Below are positions 6,871 to 8,683 of a DNA stretch of 8,683 nt, piece after piece. The stretch comes from Spirochaetaceae bacterium (GTDB taxonomy: Bacteria; Spirochaetota; Spirochaetia; PWKH01): positions 1-8,683 of the forward strand of contig PWNW01000058.1 in the NCBI GenBank assembly GCA_003557605.1, written 5' to 3'. Within the stretch, counting starts at the first letter, position 1. The number at the start of each line of letters is the position of its first letter. Made by a program: the position numbers and the translations under genes. Under the pieces are notes generated by a model. It was not told the origin of the DNA and searched no databases. It was given only the letters and a program-made list of their open reading frames with translations.

Positions 6871-7296
6871 TCATCGCCTGCTGAGTATTGCGGTAGTAAG
6901 CCTCGCCGAGCAGCACAGCTGACCAGCGCTGTTAGTGATGCTGATATCCCACAGGTGGTTTCTCCTGCCCAGATGAAGAGGAACTGCTTTGCCTGTTACC
7001 TTGCCGCTTCGCACAGGACGCAGATGGCTTGCAGACACCTGCTGGCCCACTGCATAATAGATCTCCGGATCTAGGCAGAGATGTGACGCAAAGCTCCCGA
7101 CAGTCTCTGCCAGAACAGCTGATGCCCCTCCATGAAGCAGCCCTGCAGGCTGCCGAGTTCGTTCATCTACAGGCATTTCTGCGGTAAGCGAATCAGAACC
7201 GATCTCAGTAAATATGATGCCGAGCAGTCCGCAGAGATTTCCTTGGACTGCTTCATTGAGTTCTTCCAAAGTGCATGACCGATGCCATATAGCCAT
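6871..7296 (-). CDS. hotdog-fold thioesterase, MenI/YdiI-like (PaaI superfamily)
   Basis: The 141-residue protein is read from the ATG at 7296, where AGGGAGA (7303-7309) gives a well-placed ribosome-binding site; an upstream in-frame start at 7335 would add 13 residues unlike the family. The sequence closely resembles E. coli YdiI/MenI as I remember it: IWHRSCTLEELN (3-14), AEMPVDERTRQPAGLLHGG (39-57), AETVGS (63-68), HLRPVRSGKVTGKA and PLHLGRRN. His55 and Glu64 of the HGG...E block are the expected active-site residues. MenI hydrolyses 1,4-dihydroxy-2-naphthoyl-CoA in menaquinone or phylloquinone synthesis, but close relatives act on other aromatic or acyl-CoA substrates. No men genes are nearby, so the substrate is unproven. 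It probably acts as a cytoplasmic tetramer, as relatives do. Confidence 0.9.
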   Translation of the reverse strand: MAIWHRSCTLEELNEAVQGNLCGLLGIIFTEIGSDSLTAEMPVDERTRQPAGLLHGGASAVLAETVGSFASHLCLDPEIYYAVGQQVSASHLRPVRSGKVTGKAVPLHLGRRNHLWDISITNSAGQLCCSARLTTAILSRR

Positions 7297-7302
7297 AATC
7301 AA

Positions 7303-7309
7303 TCTCCCT
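7303..7309 (-). promoter_or_regulatory. ribosome-binding site that fixes the thioesterase start
   Basis: On the minus strand AGGGAGA precedes the ATG at 7296 by 6 nt. This supports the 141-residue protein beginning MAIWHR rather than a longer form starting at 7335. Confidence 0.75.
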
Positions 7310-7338
7310 GCTGGTATTGAATCGTTTGCTTTCAAGCA

Positions 7339-7353
7339 CAGTATATCATACTG
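7339..7353. promoter_or_regulatory. hyphenated palindrome over a -10-like box, thioesterase side
   Basis: CAGTAT (7339-7344) and ATACTG (7348-7353) are exact inverted arms separated by ATC. On the minus strand TATACT (7345-7340) within it matches the -10 consensus at five of six positions and lies about 44 bp upstream of the thioesterase ATG. No good -35 is seen at the usual spacing, so the promoter may be activator-dependent or the match fortuitous. The layout suits binding by a dimeric regulator. Confidence 0.4.
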
Positions 7354-7470
7354 GCTGATCTTCGAAGCGCATTATGAGGCGGGTGAACAGGTTCAGATCC
7401 ATCGGAAAGCATACATGGCAAAACTCGTATTTATGCAGTTTTTTCTCATATTTTACATTGCATCTATCAA

Positions 7471-7498
7471 ATATTCAGAGTAAAGTACTCTAAAATAT
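7471..7498. promoter_or_regulatory. hyphenated palindrome over a -10-like box, CPBP protease side
   Basis: AGAGTA (7477-7482) and TACTCT (7486-7491) are exact inverted arms around AAG. Outer arms ATATT (7471-7475) and AATAT (7494-7498) extend the symmetry with one base of offset. TAAAAT at 7491-7496 matches the plus-strand -10 box at five of six positions, 36 bp before the protease ATG. It shares the AGTA...TACT core with the palindrome at 7339-7353. No strong -35 is present. It could be an operator; a small RNA hairpin is also possible. Confidence 0.4.
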
Positions 7499-7532
7499 CT
7501 AGTTTTCACTTTCTGCTGTTTCGAGGTGCCAG

Positions 7533-8387
7533 ATGAAAGGATTGATAAAGAAGAGACCGCTTATTTGGTTTTATGTGCTGGCATATCTGTTTTCCTGGAT
7601 CGTGTGGATTCCGCTGATCTTTGCCGACTCCATGGACCCTGAACTGCGTCAACTGATCATGCTCATCGGAGTTTTAGGACCATTTGCCGCAGCATTGACA
7701 GTGAGCCGAATACTTGGCAGCACAAGACCGTTTTTGGCTGCAGCATTCAAGTGGAAGGTTCCTCTTCGCTGGTATTTTGCCGCATGCTTTCTGCCGCTGT
7801 TAATGCTCACAGCAATCCTTCTGATGAAAAACCTCTTCGGAAGCACTGTTTCAGTAGGCCCCGCAATAGAGACCCTTGAAGGCGGTCCTTGGTACATCTA
7901 TCCCCTCGTACTGCTGTTTATGATCTTTTTAGGAGGCGGAATGGAGGAGCCTGGCTGGAGAGGATTTGCTCAAAAACGGATGCTGTGCAAGTTTACACCC
8001 TTCACTGCAAGCGTCATTCTTGGAATCATATGGACATACTGGCATTTGCCTCTGTTTCTGATTCCAGGGTCTTCACAGCAGGGAATGGAATCACAGATTA
8101 TCTGGTACACCTTTTCCGTTACGGGACTTTCCATTACCATGACCTGGCTATTCATTCAAAGCAAGGGAAGCGGCCTTTTAGCAATACTGTTCCATGGAGG
8201 GGTAAACGCAATTAACTCCTGGATTCCCGAATTTCAGATCACCATATTCAGTATTGAGCTCAACACCTTTGCCGTTGTGTCATCCGCCTTTGCTTTCCTG
8301 GGTGCTTTCATGTTACTTATGAGCAGAGATATTTTCTTCCGCAAGCTGAGCAGCAATGAGTTTACAGATCTAGAGACTGCTCCCTAA
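7533..8387 (+). CDS. CPBP-family (CAAX protease/ABI) intramembrane metalloprotease
   Basis: The 284-residue multi-pass membrane protein has the three conserved motifs of the CPBP (Rce1-like) family: EEPGWRG (138-144, Glu138-Glu139 and Arg143), WHLPLF (170-175, His171) and FHGGVNAI (220-227, His221 and Asn225). These residues line the metal-dependent active site in Rce1-type enzymes and all are intact. Hydrophobic segments lie at about 10-31, 40-60, 79-98, 119-136, 155-178, 187-208, 212-230 and 237-264. Bacterial members serve in bacteriocin self-immunity, peptide-signal processing or envelope homeostasis, but no peptide precursor, prenylation substrate or export system is seen here, so the target is unknown. 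GAGG at 7523-7526 is 6 nt before the ATG. It is transcribed divergently from the thioesterase and appears monocistronic. Confidence 0.92.
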   Translation: MKGLIKKRPLIWFYVLAYLFSWIVWIPLIFADSMDPELRQLIMLIGVLGPFAAALTVSRILGSTRPFLAAAFKWKVPLRWYFAACFLPLLMLTAILLMKNLFGSTVSVGPAIETLEGGPWYIYPLVLLFMIFLGGGMEEPGWRGFAQKRMLCKFTPFTASVILGIIWTYWHLPLFLIPGSSQQGMESQIIWYTFSVTGLSITMTWLFIQSKGSGLLAILFHGGVNAINSWIPEFQITIFSIELNTFAVVSSAFAFLGAFMLLMSRDIFFRKLSSNEFTDLETAP

Positions 8388-8407
8388 GGTGAATTTAAAA
8401 CTATTCA

Positions 8408-8683
8408 TCAGCACATCTGCGATGGAAGCACTTCTTTCAGGTATTCTTCAAAAAGCTCATCGGGAGGTTCAATCAGGTAGAATAGCTTGCGTTTGATCAT
8501 GTAGATGCCGCTGTAGCCGTAGGCATCAGCGGTATCTGCCAGTCCTGCCTTTACCGGATTCTCGCTGATGTACCGGAAGGTGTCCTGGAGCTTCCGCGGC
8601 CCCTTCACGATGTTGCTGCGGTAGCGGTCCCACCACACGTGCCCCTTCAGTCCGAATAACCGGTTGAACCGGGAAGCAAAGCA
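8408..8683 (-). mobile_element. REP-associated tyrosine transposase (RAYT, Y1/IS200-like), C-terminal part
   Basis: The reading frame is open to the window edge and its start lies outside; 91 residues and the stop are present. Reading in from the edge, FASRFNRLFGLKGHVWWDRY and FRYISENPVKAGL are characteristic of RAYT/Y1_Tnp proteins. The tyrosine of RYISEN (codon 8572-8570) is the predicted DNA-cleaving nucleophile, with Asn four residues on. The metal-binding HUH motif should lie upstream, outside the window. A GTG at 8638 is only an internal valine codon, not the start. RAYTs are single-copy, vertically kept relatives of IS200 transposases linked to REP palindromes, and are not classical jumping insertion sequences. 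The gene is tail to tail with the CPBP gene, 20 bp apart. Confidence 0.88.

Noticed and set aside
7214..7483. 89-codon plus-strand frame running from the thioesterase into the divergent region
   Set aside because: Its first part is antisense to the thioesterase, no Shine-Dalgarno is seen, and the translation has no recognisable features.
7889..8215. 108-codon frame in another phase inside the CPBP gene
   Set aside because: It overlaps the conserved EEPGWRG and His motifs of the real gene and resembles nothing.

Overview
The window looks like ordinary bacterial chromosome: intermediate GC in the genes, AT-rich promoter regions, clear Shine-Dalgarno sequences, tight gene spacing and little non-coding DNA. 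The gene set (a cytoplasmic GH36 alpha-galactosidase, a DUF362 protein with two [4Fe-4S] motifs, a MenI/YdiI-like thioesterase, a Rep-like helicase) would suit an anaerobic or facultative heterotroph. A spirochaete is possible, but that is a weak impression; there is no rRNA or other phylogenetic marker here.

Layout. (1) Positions 1-164 are an AT-rich leader with a possible promoter, an 8-bp tandem repeat and a possible 13-codon leader ORF. (2) Positions 165-4583 hold a compact plus-strand, probably single operon: a short NSUN-type RNA m5C methyltransferase, a DUF362/ferredoxin protein, a COG2426 small membrane protein and a Rep-like UvrD-family helicase. The junctions are a 4-bp start/stop overlap, then 6 bp, then 25 bp. 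(3) Positions 4563-7296 hold a minus-strand pair, a hotdog thioesterase followed by a GH36 alpha-galactosidase. The galactosidase converges on the helicase and overlaps its 3' end by 21 bp. (4) Positions 7297-7532 are a divergent control region with two hyphenated palindromes, each on a -10-like box. (5) Positions 7533-8387 encode a CPBP-family intramembrane protease. (6) Positions 8408-8683 hold the C-terminal part of a REP-associated (Y1) tyrosine transposase on the minus strand, cut by the window edge.

How the genes relate. The first operon joins RNA modification, a redox-type protein, a membrane protein and DNA unwinding. They share no obvious pathway, so co-expression is likely but a shared function is not shown. 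The galactosidase would hydrolyse imported alpha-galactosides (melibiose or raffinose type). The thioesterase next to it belongs to acyl-CoA or menaquinone metabolism and has no evident link to sugar use.

I see no CRISPR array, tRNA, rRNA, phage module or convincing new defence system. The points most worth a second look are the mixed operon, the paired palindromes of the divergent region, the leader of the methyltransferase gene and the edge-truncated transposase.
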